This document shows, one piece after another, positions 6,543-14,146 of a stretch of DNA of 64,000 bases (positions are counted from its first letter, which is position 1; the number at the start of each line of letters is the position of its first letter). The notes under the pieces are model-generated. The model was not told where the DNA came from, did no database searches, and saw only the letters and a list, made by a program, of their open reading frames with translations. Origin of the DNA: Rhodobacteraceae bacterium UBA6197 (GTDB taxonomy: Bacteria; Pseudomonadota; Alphaproteobacteria; Rhodobacterales; Rhodobacteraceae). Location: positions 261,440-325,439 of the forward strand of contig DISZ01000010.1 in the NCBI GenBank assembly GCA_002422085.1. Reading direction: 5' to 3'. A program made the position numbers and the translations under genes.

Positions 6543-8444
6543 ATGAGCGCGGACCCGCCCGGCGCGAAAACGACCCAAGGTGACGCTACGGCAACTGCCG
6601 CGCTGACCGGGCATGCGCTGATCCAGTCCTATCTGAAGACGCTGGACCACTCGCCGGGGGTCTACCGGATGCTCAATGCGCAGGCCGAGGTGCTGTATGT
6701 CGGCAAGGCGCGAGCGCTTCGGGCGCGGGTGTCGAACTATGCCCGGCCCTCGGGCCATTCGGCGCGGATCCAGCGGATGATCCACGAAACCGCCGCGATG
6801 ATGTTTCTGACGACGCGCACCGAAACCGAGGCGCTGCTACTGGAGCAGAACCTGATAAAACAGCTCAAGCCGCGCTACAATGTGCTGCTGCGCGACGACA
6901 AGTCGTTTCCCAATATTCTGGTGTCCAGAACCCACGCCTTTCCGCAGATCAAGAAGCACCGTGGTGCGAAGACCGAAAAGGGCGACTACTTTGGCCCCTT
7001 CGCCTCGGCCGGGGCGGTCAATCGCACGCTGAACCAGTTGCAGCGCGTGTTTCTGTTGCGCAACTGCACCGATGCGGTGTTTTCCAGCCGCACCCGGCCG
7101 TGCCTGCTTTACCAGATCAAACGCTGCTGCGCCCCCTGCGTCGGCAAGATCAGCGCCGAGGATTACGCGGTGCTGGTCAACGATGCGCAGCGCTTCTTGC
7201 AGGGCAAGTCGACCGGGGTGCAGCAGGATCTGGCGCGCGAGATGGGCGCCGCCAGCGACGCGATGGAATTTGAGCGCGCCGCCGCCCTGCGGGACCGGAT
7301 CAAGGCGCTGACCGCGGTGCAACAGCCGCAGGGGATCAACCCCCAAGGCGTGGCCGAGGCGGATGTGGTGGCGGTGCATATGGAGGGCGGGCAGGCCTGC
7401 GTGCAGGTGTTTTTCATCCGCTCGAACCAAAGCTGGGGCAACCGCGATTTCTACCCCAAGACCGGGTCCGGCGCCGAGGCCCCCGAGGTGCTCGAGGCGT
7501 TTTTAGGGCAGTTCTACGATGACAAGCCGCCGCCACGGCTGATCCTTCTGTCGCACCCGATCGAGGATGCCGATCTGATGGTGCAGCTGTTGTCGGACCG
7601 CGCCGGGCGCAAGGTCGAACTGGCGGTGCCGTTGCGCGGGCAAAAGGCCGAGCTGGTGGAAAACGCCGCCCGCAACGCGCGCGAAAGCCTGGCGCGGCGG
7701 ATGTCGGAATCGGCGGCGCAGTCGCGGCTGCTGGAGGGTCTGGCCGAGGCCTTTGCGCTGGACGCGCCGCCGCGCCGGATCGAGGTTTACGACAACAGCC
7801 ATATTCAGGGCGCCCATGCCGTCGGCGGGATGATCGTCGCCGGCCCCGAGGGGTTCGCAAAAAGCCAATACCGCAAGTTCAACATCCGCGGCGAAGAGCT
7901 GACCCCCGGTGATGACTTTGGCATGATGAAAGAGGTGCTGACGCGCCGCTTTGCCCGGCTGTTGAAGGAAGACCCCGACCGCGAGACCGCCGCCTGGCCC
8001 GACCTTTTGCTGATCGACGGTGGCGCCGGGCAGGTTTCGGCGGTGGCCGAGATCATGAACGAGATGGGGGTCGAGGACATCCCGATGGTCGGCGTCGCCA
8101 AGGGGGTGGACCGCGACCACGGCAAGGAAGAATTCCACCGCCCCGGCCAGCGCCCGTTCGCGCTGCGGATGAACGACCCGGTGCTTTACTTTGTGCAGCG
8201 GCTGCGCGACGAGGCGCACCGCTGGGCGATCGGCGCGCACCGTGCCAAGCGCGCCAAGGCGGTGTCGGCGACCCCGCTGGATGACATTCCCGGCGTCGGC
8301 GCGGGCCGCAAACGCGCGCTTCTGGCGCATTTCGGCAGCGCCAAGGCGGTGTCGCGCGCGGGTCTTCCCGATTTGCAGGCGGTGCCCGGCATCTCGGCGG
8401 CGCTGGCCCGCAGCATCCACGACTTTTTCAACACCAAGGCCTAG
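6543..8444 (+). CDS. uvrC: Excinuclease ABC subunit C
   Basis: 633 aa. The domain order is complete: N-terminal GIY-YIG nuclease (SPGVYRMLNA...VLYVGKARALRARV) for the 3' incision, the UVR motif that contacts UvrB (SDAMEFERAAALRDRIKAL), the RNase H-like 5' incision domain (EVYDNSHIQGAHAVGGMIV), and C-terminal helix-hairpin-helix repeats (DDIPGVGAGRKRALLAHFG). ATG 6543 was chosen over an upstream in-frame start at 6507 because GAGGTG lies 3 bases before it. The protein makes both nucleotide-excision-repair cuts with UvrAB. No alphaproteobacterial LexA box (GTTC-N7-GTTC) was found in the upstream region. A tandem repeat array starts at the base after its stop. Confidence 0.97.
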   Translation: MSADPPGAKTTQGDATATAALTGHALIQSYLKTLDHSPGVYRMLNAQAEVLYVGKARALRARVSNYARPSGHSARIQRMIHETAAMMFLTTRTETEALLLEQNLIKQLKPRYNVLLRDDKSFPNILVSRTHAFPQIKKHRGAKTEKGDYFGPFASAGAVNRTLNQLQRVFLLRNCTDAVFSSRTRPCLLYQIKRCCAPCVGKISAEDYAVLVNDAQRFLQGKSTGVQQDLAREMGAASDAMEFERAAALRDRIKALTAVQQPQGINPQGVAEADVVAVHMEGGQACVQVFFIRSNQSWGNRDFYPKTGSGAEAPEVLEAFLGQFYDDKPPPRLILLSHPIEDADLMVQLLSDRAGRKVELAVPLRGQKAELVENAARNARESLARRMSESAAQSRLLEGLAEAFALDAPPRRIEVYDNSHIQGAHAVGGMIVAGPEGFAKSQYRKFNIRGEELTPGDDFGMMKEVLTRRFARLLKEDPDRETAAWPDLLLIDGGAGQVSAVAEIMNEMGVEDIPMVGVAKGVDRDHGKEEFHRPGQRPFALRMNDPVLYFVQRLRDEAHRWAIGAHRAKRAKAVSATPLDDIPGVGAGRKRALLAHFGSAKAVSRAGLPDLQAVPGISAALARSIHDFFNTKA

Positions 8445-8585
8445 TTTGCACCGCTTGGGCGCGGTTTGCCGCGCTTGGGCCCGGCTTTCAGCGCCACGGC
8501 GTGGATTTCAGCGCTTGGGCCCGGTTTTCAGCGCAAAGGCGCGGTTTGCACCGCAAAGGCGCGGATTTCAACGCCAAGGTGCGGG
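8445..8585. repeat. About seven degenerate ~20-base tandem units after uvrC
   Basis: Beginning at the first base after the uvrC stop, units of 19-21 bases of the form TTTCAGCGCTTGGGCCCGG repeat about seven times with drift (TTTGCACCGCTTGGGCGCGG, TTTCAGCGCAAAGGCGCGG and so on). The array ends about 55 bases before pgsA. It is open in two frames but shows no coding character. Individual units can form short GC stems (GCGC...GCGC). Confidence 0.9.
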
Positions 8586-8639
8586 CGCCAAGGTCAGAAT
8601 CCCCTTCCCCCCGTTGAACGGAATGGCTACCACTCTTTC

Positions 8640-9311
8640 ATGCGATGGAATGTGCCAAATATCCTGACGATGATCCGTCTGCTCGCCGCGCCCGGCGTTG
8701 CGGTGATGTTCCTTTATTTTCACCGACCCTGGGCCGACTGGTTCGCGCTGACCCTGTTCATTCTGGCGGCGGTGACGGATTGGTTCGACGGCTATCTGGC
8801 GCGGCTGTGGAAACAGGAAAGCCGGTTTGGCGCCGCGATGGACCCGATCGCCGACAAGGCGATGGTGGTGATCGCACTGGTGGTGATTACCGGCTATTCG
8901 GGGATGAACCCCTGGCTGATCCTGCCGGTGACGGTGATCCTGTTCCGCGAGGTCTTTGTGTCGGGCCTGCGCGAGTCGCTGGGCGCCGAGGCCGGCAAGC
9001 TGAAGGTCACCGGGCTGGCAAAATGGAAGACCACGGCGCAGATGGTCGCGATTGCGGTGCTGTTTCTGGGCACCGGGCTGGAATATGTCGAGGGCATCGC
9101 CCGGCGCGGCATGACCGCCAGCCAATATGCCGAGGCGGTGACGGCGGGGCTGGCCGATCCGGTGCGCAGTTGCGGCACGCGCGGCTGCTCGTCGCTGGCG
9201 ACGTGGCTCGGGCTGGCGCTGATCTGGATTGCGGCGGGGCTGACGCTGGTCACCGGCTGGGACTATTTCCGCAAGGCGATGCCGTATCTGAGGGACAGGA
9301 CAGATGGTTGA
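8640..9311 (+). CDS. pgsA: CDP-diacylglycerol-glycerol-3-phosphate 3-phosphatidyltransferase
   Basis: 223 aa. The full CDP-alcohol phosphotransferase signature is present, D50-G-x2-A-R-x8-G-x3-D-x3-D72 (DGYLARLWKQ, GAAMD, PIAD). The first residues MRWNVPNILTMIRL are typical of PgsA, and hydrophobic segments follow. It makes phosphatidylglycerophosphate from CDP-DAG and glycerol-3-phosphate at the inner membrane. An insertion near residue 170-185 contains two cysteines (RSCGTRGCSS) in the last periplasmic or cytoplasmic loop, which is slightly unusual. The start overlaps no other gene; its 3' end overlaps moaD by 8 bases. The position after uvrC is a common gene pair in proteobacteria. Confidence 0.93.
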   Translation: MRWNVPNILTMIRLLAAPGVAVMFLYFHRPWADWFALTLFILAAVTDWFDGYLARLWKQESRFGAAMDPIADKAMVVIALVVITGYSGMNPWLILPVTVILFREVFVSGLRESLGAEAGKLKVTGLAKWKTTAQMVAIAVLFLGTGLEYVEGIARRGMTASQYAEAVTAGLADPVRSCGTRGCSSLATWLGLALIWIAAGLTLVTGWDYFRKAMPYLRDRTDG

Positions 9312-9552
9312 AGTGCTGTATTTCGCCTGGGTCCGCGAACGGATAGGTCTGGCAAAAGAGCACGTCGAGACCTCGGCCGCCACGGTCGCCGATCTGGTTG
9401 CCGAACTGGCCGCGCGCGAAGACCGCTATGCCGCCGCCTTTGCCGACACAAGCGCGCTGCGGGTGGCGCTGGATCAGGAACTGTCTGAATTTGACGCGCC
9501 TTTGGCCGGCGTGCGCGAGGTGGCGTTCTTTCCGCCGATGACGGGGGGCTAG
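9304..9552 (+). CDS. moaD: Molybdopterin synthase sulfur-carrier subunit
   Basis: 82 aa with a ubiquitin-like pattern and the essential C-terminal Gly-Gly (FFPPMTGG). The C-terminal glycine is activated and thiocarboxylated in the family to supply sulfur to the dithiolene of molybdopterin. It overlaps pgsA by 8 bases and is followed by moaE 6 bases later. Its molybdenum cofactor product is needed by enzymes such as the formate dehydrogenase at the left edge of this window. Confidence 0.93.
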   Translation: MVEVLYFAWVRERIGLAKEHVETSAATVADLVAELAAREDRYAAAFADTSALRVALDQELSEFDAPLAGVREVAFFPPMTGG

Positions 9553-9558
9553 CGGGCG

Positions 9559-10002
9559 ATGGCGCGGATTTCGGTGCAAGAGGCGGCATTCGATCTGGCG
9601 GCCGAGCTGGCGGGCTTTGGCGAAGGGCGGGCCGACGTGGGCGCGGTGGTGACCTTTTCGGGGTTGGTGCGCGACGATGGCGGCGATCTGGCGGCGCTGG
9701 AAATCGAGCACTACCCGGCGATGACCGCCCGCGCGATCGAAGCCATGGCCGATCAGGCCGAGGCGCGCTGGCATCTGGCCGATTGCCGGGTGATCCACCG
9801 CTATGGGCGGCTGGTCGTGGGGGCGCCGATCATGATGGTGGCGACCGCCGCCCGGCACCGCGCCGAGGCCTTTGCCGCGGCCGAGTTCCTGATGGATTAC
9901 CTCAAATCGCGCGCGCCGTTCTGGAAAAAGGAAATCCGCGCCGATGGCAGCACTTGGGTCGCGGCCAAGGACAGCGACGAGGATGCGTTGAAGCGCTGGT
10001 AG
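9559..10002 (+). CDS. moaE: Molybdopterin synthase catalytic subunit
   Basis: 147 aa, the usual MoaE length. Conserved stretches are GAVVTFSGLVRD at the N-terminal sheet, EIEHYPAM, HRYGRLVVGAPIMMV, the helix with RAEAFAAAEFLMDYLKSRAPFWKKE (catalytic lysines in the KSRAPFWKKE part), and a C-terminal W...A...D tail. With MoaD it converts precursor Z (cPMP) to molybdopterin in the cytoplasm. It is the last gene of the uvrC-pgsA-moaD-moaE run; the convergent alcohol dehydrogenase stop is 1 base away, so no terminator space exists between the two. Confidence 0.95.
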   Translation: MARISVQEAAFDLAAELAGFGEGRADVGAVVTFSGLVRDDGGDLAALEIEHYPAMTARAIEAMADQAEARWHLADCRVIHRYGRLVVGAPIMMVATAARHRAEAFAAAEFLMDYLKSRAPFWKKEIRADGSTWVAAKDSDEDALKRW

Positions 10003-10003
10003 C

Positions 10004-11251
10004 CTAACCCGCCGCCGCCATGATCGCCTGAAGCGCGGCCACCGACAGCGGCACCGGATTTCCCTTCATCGACGACGAGCCTAGCGCCGAAGCGGCCACC
10101 GCGGCGCGCTGATCGGCGCGCAGGCCCAGCGCGGTCAGCCCCGGCAACCCGGCGGCGCGGGCCCAGTTGGCCAGCGTTTCGGGGGCGTCTTCGGGCGCGC
10201 CGCCCAAGGCCGCCGCGATCATCTCAAAAACCTGTGCCAGCCGGATAGCCGCCCTGGACCCCGGCTCGGCGGCGGCGGCGTTGGCCGCCAGCACCGGCCC
10301 CAGCAGCGCGCCGCAGATCGCGCCATGCGCCGCCCCGGTGACGCCCCCAAGCGGCCCGGCCAGCCCATGCACCGCCCCGAGCCCGCCATTGGCCAGCGCG
10401 AGCCCGCCGCTGAGGCTGACCCAGGCCATCCGGTCGCGCGCCGCCGGGTCTTCGGCCTGCATCAGCCGCGCCAGCGCCACCAGCCCCGGCCCGATCACCG
10501 GCGCGGTCAGCGCATCGGTAAACGGCGTGGCGCGGTTCGAGACATAGGGCTCGATCACCTGCGCCAGCGCGTCCAGCCCCGAGGCCAGCGTCACCGCGCG
10601 CGGGCAATGATCGGTCAATGCCGGGTCGATGATCGCCAGCCGCGCCAGCATCCGCGGGTCGCGCAAGCTGACCTTGCGGCCGGGCTGGGGGGGAGCAGGG
10701 TGGGAGTGGCCGAGGCCGGGCTGGGCGGGTTGATTGGCGCCGGGCTGGGGGTGGCCGGGGCCGGGCTGCATTTGATCCGGCACGCTGATGACGGCGTTCT
10801 TGGTGGCCTCGGCGCCGGTGCCCGCCGTGGTCGGGATCGCCACAAACGGCAAGGGGGCTGCGGCCAGCGGCAGGCCTTTGCCCACCACCTCAAGATGATC
10901 CATCACGCCGCCCGGCGCGGGCACCAGCGCCGCAAGCGCCTTGGCCAGATCCAGCGCGGCGCCACCGCCCAACCCGACCACCCAGTCGACCCCCGCCGCG
11001 CGTGCCGTGGCAACGGCCGCATTCAGTGAGGCAAGGCTGGGTTCTTCGGGGCAAGCCAGTGTCACAAGGCCAATTCCTGCGGCGTGCAGATCCTGCACCA
11101 ACCACGCCGCCCGCGCCGGGGACGCGCCATGCACCAGCACCCCGCGCGGACCAAGGGTCGCCAGAAACGCGGCGGCCTTGGCGGCCTCGCCGCGGCCAAA
11201 CAGGATCTGGCCGGGCAGGGAAATGGCAAAGGGCGAAAACGGGGCCATCAT
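10004..11251 (-). CDS. Iron-containing alcohol dehydrogenase (group III)
   Basis: 415 aa from ATG 11251, chosen because GAGGTG precedes it; in-frame ATGs at 11269 and 11248 are alternatives. Family features are LPGQILFGRG at the N-terminus, the NAD-binding segment VVGLGGGAALDLAKALAAL, the phosphate-binding IPTTAGTGAEATKNAVIS, and metal-site histidines in the region around GGLGAVHGLAGPLGG and AAHGAICG. After SVPDQ there is an insertion of about 28 residues rich in G, P, H and Q just before the conserved KVSLRDPRML. It is encoded by repeated DNA and is absent in typical members. The likely role is NAD(P)-dependent oxidation or reduction of a small alcohol or aldehyde; the substrate is unknown. 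It is convergent with moaE. Confidence 0.85.
   Translation of the reverse strand: MMAPFSPFAISLPGQILFGRGEAAKAAAFLATLGPRGVLVHGASPARAAWLVQDLHAAGIGLVTLACPEEPSLASLNAAVATARAAGVDWVVGLGGGAALDLAKALAALVPAPGGVMDHLEVVGKGLPLAAAPLPFVAIPTTAGTGAEATKNAVISVPDQMQPGPGHPQPGANQPAQPGLGHSHPAPPQPGRKVSLRDPRMLARLAIIDPALTDHCPRAVTLASGLDALAQVIEPYVSNRATPFTDALTAPVIGPGLVALARLMQAEDPAARDRMAWVSLSGGLALANGGLGAVHGLAGPLGGVTGAAHGAICGALLGPVLAANAAAAEPGSRAAIRLAQVFEMIAAALGGAPEDAPETLANWARAAGLPGLTALGLRADQRAAVAASALGSSSMKGNPVPLSVAALQAIMAAAG
10680..10770. repeat. In-frame repeat causing a linker insertion in the alcohol dehydrogenase
   Basis: CCGGGCTG recurs at 10680, 10716, 10740 and 10761, with spacings of 36, 24 and 21 bases, all multiples of three. 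On the minus strand it encodes the Pro/Gly/His/Gln-rich insertion between SVPDQ and KVSLRD. No family member I can recall carries it. Confidence 0.75.
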
Positions 11252-11360
11252 TCCATCACCTCGGAGCATTGCGCGGCAGGCGAATGCCGCCGCTGTCAGC
11301 CCCCGAGGTTAGGCCGCGTGGCACAGTGGCGCAAGCCATCGACGGTGGGCGGTCGCCGCC

Positions 11361-11411
11361 CCTTGGCGCGACGGATACCTTGGTGCGACCGATACCTTGG
11401 CGCGACCGCTA
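11361..11411. repeat. Three 17-base tandem units abutting the FAD oxidoreductase stop
   Basis: CCTTGGCGCGACGGATA, CCTTGGTGCGACCGATA and CCTTGGCGCGACCGCTA lie head to tail at 11361, 11378 and 11395. The last unit includes the TAG stop (minus strand, 11409-11411) of the oxidoreductase gene, so the array begins at the end of that gene. Confidence 0.9.
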
Positions 11412-12473
11412 GAGGTTGTCAGTCACGCGAAACCCCGCGGGGATGGTATCGCGGCCCTCAAGCACCAGATCGGCCATGGTGGCGGCGACCTTGGGGGCCA
11501 TGCCAAAGCCGATCATGAAACCGCCGTTGGCGACAAAATGGCCGGGCCGGTCGGGCCAGGCACCCAGCATCGGCGCGCGCGAACTGGCGCGCGGGCGAAT
11601 ACCGGCCCATCGGTCTATGACCGGGGCAGAGCCCAGCGGCGGCAACATCTGGCGGGCGCGGTCGATCAGCGCCTCAAGCTGCGCATCGGTGCTGGTGGGG
11701 TCGTCATAGTCGCGTTCGGCGGTCGAACCGACGGCGACAGTGCCATCGGCATGAGGGACGATCAGCAGCCCCTCGGCATAGAGTTGCGGCACCGGGCCGG
11801 CGTCATAGGCCAAAAGCGCGGATTGCCCCTTGACCCCGCCGCCGACCGGGTGGGCCAGCGCCGCGTTCAGATCGGCCAGCCCCGGCGCGCCGGTGGCCCA
11901 GATCACCGGGCCTTGATCGGGGGTCTGATCGGACGGCTCGCCAATCACGATCTGCCCGCCCAGCGCGGTGATCGCCGCCGCAAGGGCCGCGACCGCGCCG
12001 CGCGGGTTGGCACGGCCGGTCAGCGTGTCGTGCACCAGAAGGCCGGTCGGAGAGGGCGGCACCAGCCCCGAGAACTGCCCGGCCGGCACCACGCGCCAAG
12101 ACGCCTGACCCTGCCAGAGCGTCGCCGCCCCCTCGGCGCGGGATTCGGCGCGGGCCACGGCCTCGGCATCGGCCAGAGGTTGCAGCCGGCCGGTCTGGGC
12201 ATAGCCCGCATCCTGCCCGCCCGCCGCCGCGACTTCGGCCCAAAAGACGGGCGCCATCAACAGACTTTCCAGCTGGAACTGCTTTTTCGGGTTCCAGTTT
12301 TCGGGCACATGCGGGGCAAGGGCGCCGACGGTGCCGCCGCTGGCGCCGGCACCCAGAGCCCGGGTTTCGATCAGCCGCACTCGGGCCCCCCGACGCGCCA
12401 TCTCATACGCACAAGCCAGCCCGAATATGCCCCCGCCACGGACCGTTACATCGACCTGATAACTGGTTGCCAT
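11409..12473 (-). CDS. FAD-dependent oxidoreductase, DAO family (possible stand-alone MnmC(o)-type enzyme)
   Basis: 354 aa. The N-terminal dinucleotide fold VRGGGIFGLACAYEMARRG ends in an acidic residue (LIETRAL), and GASGGTVGALAPH follows as in DAO-type amine oxidases. The C-terminus has the FAD-contact pattern RWAGIRPRAS...GHFVANGGFMIGFGMAP. It is divergent from mnmD with 48 bases between starts. In E. coli MnmC the FAD oxidoreductase and the mnmD-type methyltransferase are fused; here the same two domains appear as neighbouring, oppositely oriented genes. Removal of the carboxymethyl group from cmnm5U34 in tRNA is therefore plausible. A different glycine-oxidase-like substrate is possible, so no symbol is given. 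Confidence 0.7.
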   Translation of the reverse strand: MATSYQVDVTVRGGGIFGLACAYEMARRGARVRLIETRALGAGASGGTVGALAPHVPENWNPKKQFQLESLLMAPVFWAEVAAAGGQDAGYAQTGRLQPLADAEAVARAESRAEGAATLWQGQASWRVVPAGQFSGLVPPSPTGLLVHDTLTGRANPRGAVAALAAAITALGGQIVIGEPSDQTPDQGPVIWATGAPGLADLNAALAHPVGGGVKGQSALLAYDAGPVPQLYAEGLLIVPHADGTVAVGSTAERDYDDPTSTDAQLEALIDRARQMLPPLGSAPVIDRWAGIRPRASSRAPMLGAWPDRPGHFVANGGFMIGFGMAPKVAATMADLVLEGRDTIPAGFRVTDNL

Positions 12474-12521
12474 TGACTGCCTCCTTCGCCATGGTTCGCG
12501 CCTGAAAAGGGACTAGTCCAG

Positions 12522-13280
12522 ATGCGCACCCAAGACCAGAGCGGCGTTGAGCAAAACCTTCCCGCCGATGTCGCCAGCGCCGGAGCCGGAGCCGCTGATG
12601 GGGTCGGGGCCGCCGCAGCCGGCCCGCTGGTCTGGCGTGACCAGATCGTGCCGGTCTCGACCCGTTTTGACGACCCTTACTTCAGCCTTGCCAATGGGCT
12701 GGCCGAAACCCGCCACGTCTTTCTGGCGGGCAATGATCTGCCGGCGCGGCTGCGCCCCGGTTTTCACATCGCCGAATTGGGCTTTGGCACCGGGCTCAAT
12801 CTTCTGGCGACGCTGATCGCCGCCGAGGGCATCTGCGAGGGTCTGCGTTATACCAGCTTTGAAGCCTGGCCGCTGGCCGCCGAGGACATCGCGCGGGCGC
12901 TGTCGGCCTTTCCCGAGGCGGCGGCGCGGGCGGGGCCGTTTCTGGCCGCCTGGGACGCGGGGTTGCGCACCTTCACGCTGGGGCCGTTGCAGGTCGAGGT
13001 GCTGATCGGCGATGCACGCGCCACGCTGCCGACGTGGCAAGGGCGGGCCGATGCGTGGTATCTGGACGGGTTTTCGCCCGCCAAGAACCCCGAGCTATGG
13101 GCCCCGGACCTGATGGCCGAAGTGGCGCGCCACACCGCGCCCGAGGGCAGCTTTGCCACCTATACGGCCGCCGGTTTCGTGCGCCGTGGTCTGGCCGAAG
13201 CGGGCTTTGCGGTCAGCCGCGCGCCCGGCCACGGGATGAAACGTCACATGAGCCGGGGCCGATTGGAGCGCACGCGATGA
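12522..13280 (+). CDS. mnmD: tRNA 5-methylaminomethyl-2-thiouridine methyltransferase
   Basis: 252 aa. The conserved MnmD block VPVSTRFDDPYFSLANGLAE is followed by ETRHVFLAGNDLP, then the SAM site IAELGFGTGLN at 83-93, and later WYLDGFSPAKNPELW, a family hallmark. It methylates nm5U34 (with SAM) in tRNA anticodons to mnm5U. The N-terminal 35 residues contain an Ala/Gly-rich low-complexity stretch encoded by repeated GCCGGA-like triplets, another example of local repeat growth in this window. The start MRTQDQSG is the first ATG in frame; the stop overlaps the permease start as ATGA. Confidence 0.88.
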   Translation: MRTQDQSGVEQNLPADVASAGAGAADGVGAAAAGPLVWRDQIVPVSTRFDDPYFSLANGLAETRHVFLAGNDLPARLRPGFHIAELGFGTGLNLLATLIAAEGICEGLRYTSFEAWPLAAEDIARALSAFPEAAARAGPFLAAWDAGLRTFTLGPLQVEVLIGDARATLPTWQGRADAWYLDGFSPAKNPELWAPDLMAEVARHTAPEGSFATYTAAGFVRRGLAEAGFAVSRAPGHGMKRHMSRGRLERTR

Positions 13281-14146
13281 AAGAGCAGAACATCCGCAAG
13301 GGGATCTGGCTGATGGTCGCCGCGACCTTCATCTTCGCGATGCAGGACGGGATCTCGCGGCATCTGGCGGGGGCCTACAACGTCTATATGGTGGTGATGG
13401 TCCGCTATTGGTTCTTTGCGGCTTTCGTGACCGCTCTGGCGGCGCGCCAGCCCGGCGGGATCCGCGCCGCGGCGACCACGCGCCAGCCTTGGGTGCAGGC
13501 GTTCCGGGCGGTGTTGCTGGTCACCGAAGTGCTGGTGATGATTCAGGGCTTCGTCATTCTGGGGCTGGTCGAAAGCCACGCGGTCTTTGCCTCGTATCCG
13601 TTGCTGATCGCGGCGCTGTCGGGGCCGGTTCTGGGCGAAAAGGTCGGCTGGCGCCGCTGGACCGCGATCGGAATCGGCTTTGTGGGCATGATGATCATCC
13701 TTCAGCCGGGGGTGACAGTGTTCGCGCCCGCCGCGCTGATCCCGCTGGTGGCGGCGCTGATGTTCGCGCTTTACGGCTTGCTGACGCGCTATGTGGCGCG
13801 GCGGGACAGCGCCACGGTGTCCTTCTTCTGGACCGGGGTTGTCGGCGCGGTGACCTCGACGCTGATCGGCGTCTGGTTCTGGCAACCGATGAGCGCGCCC
13901 GACTGGGGCTGGATGGCGTTGCTGTGCCTGACCGCCTCGACGGCGCATTGGCTGCTGATCCGCGCCTATGAAGAGGCCGAGGCCTCGGCGATCCAGCCCT
14001 TTGCCTATCTGCAACTGGTGTTTGTGACGGTGATGGGGATCGGCGTCTTTGGCGAGGTGCTGCGCCCCAACGTGGCGCTGGGCGCGTTGGTAGTGGTGGG
14101 CGCGGGGCTGTTCACGCTGTGGCGGGCGCGGGTGAAGGGGGCCTAG
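13277..14146 (+). CDS. DMT-superfamily permease with two EamA domains
   Basis: 289 aa with ten predicted membrane segments in two EamA halves: GIWLMVAATFIFAMQDGISR at the start of the first, and LVAALMFALYGLLTRYV at the start of the second. The end of each half has the typical glutamate-containing helix (PVLGEKVGWRRW, GVFGEVLRPN). It belongs to the drug/metabolite exporter group, whose substrates are usually amino-acid-like or nucleobase-like. The start is fixed by ATGA coupling with mnmD. The stop shares CTAG with the stop of the convergent transglycosylase gene. Confidence 0.85.
   Translation: MKEQNIRKGIWLMVAATFIFAMQDGISRHLAGAYNVYMVVMVRYWFFAAFVTALAARQPGGIRAAATTRQPWVQAFRAVLLVTEVLVMIQGFVILGLVESHAVFASYPLLIAALSGPVLGEKVGWRRWTAIGIGFVGMMIILQPGVTVFAPAALIPLVAALMFALYGLLTRYVARRDSATVSFFWTGVVGAVTSTLIGVWFWQPMSAPDWGWMALLCLTASTAHWLLIRAYEEAEASAIQPFAYLQLVFVTVMGIGVFGEVLRPNVALGALVVVGAGLFTLWRARVKGA

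Noticed and set aside
8445..8585. Possible CRISPR array
   Set aside because: Units are contiguous and degenerate with no spacers and no cas genes nearby.
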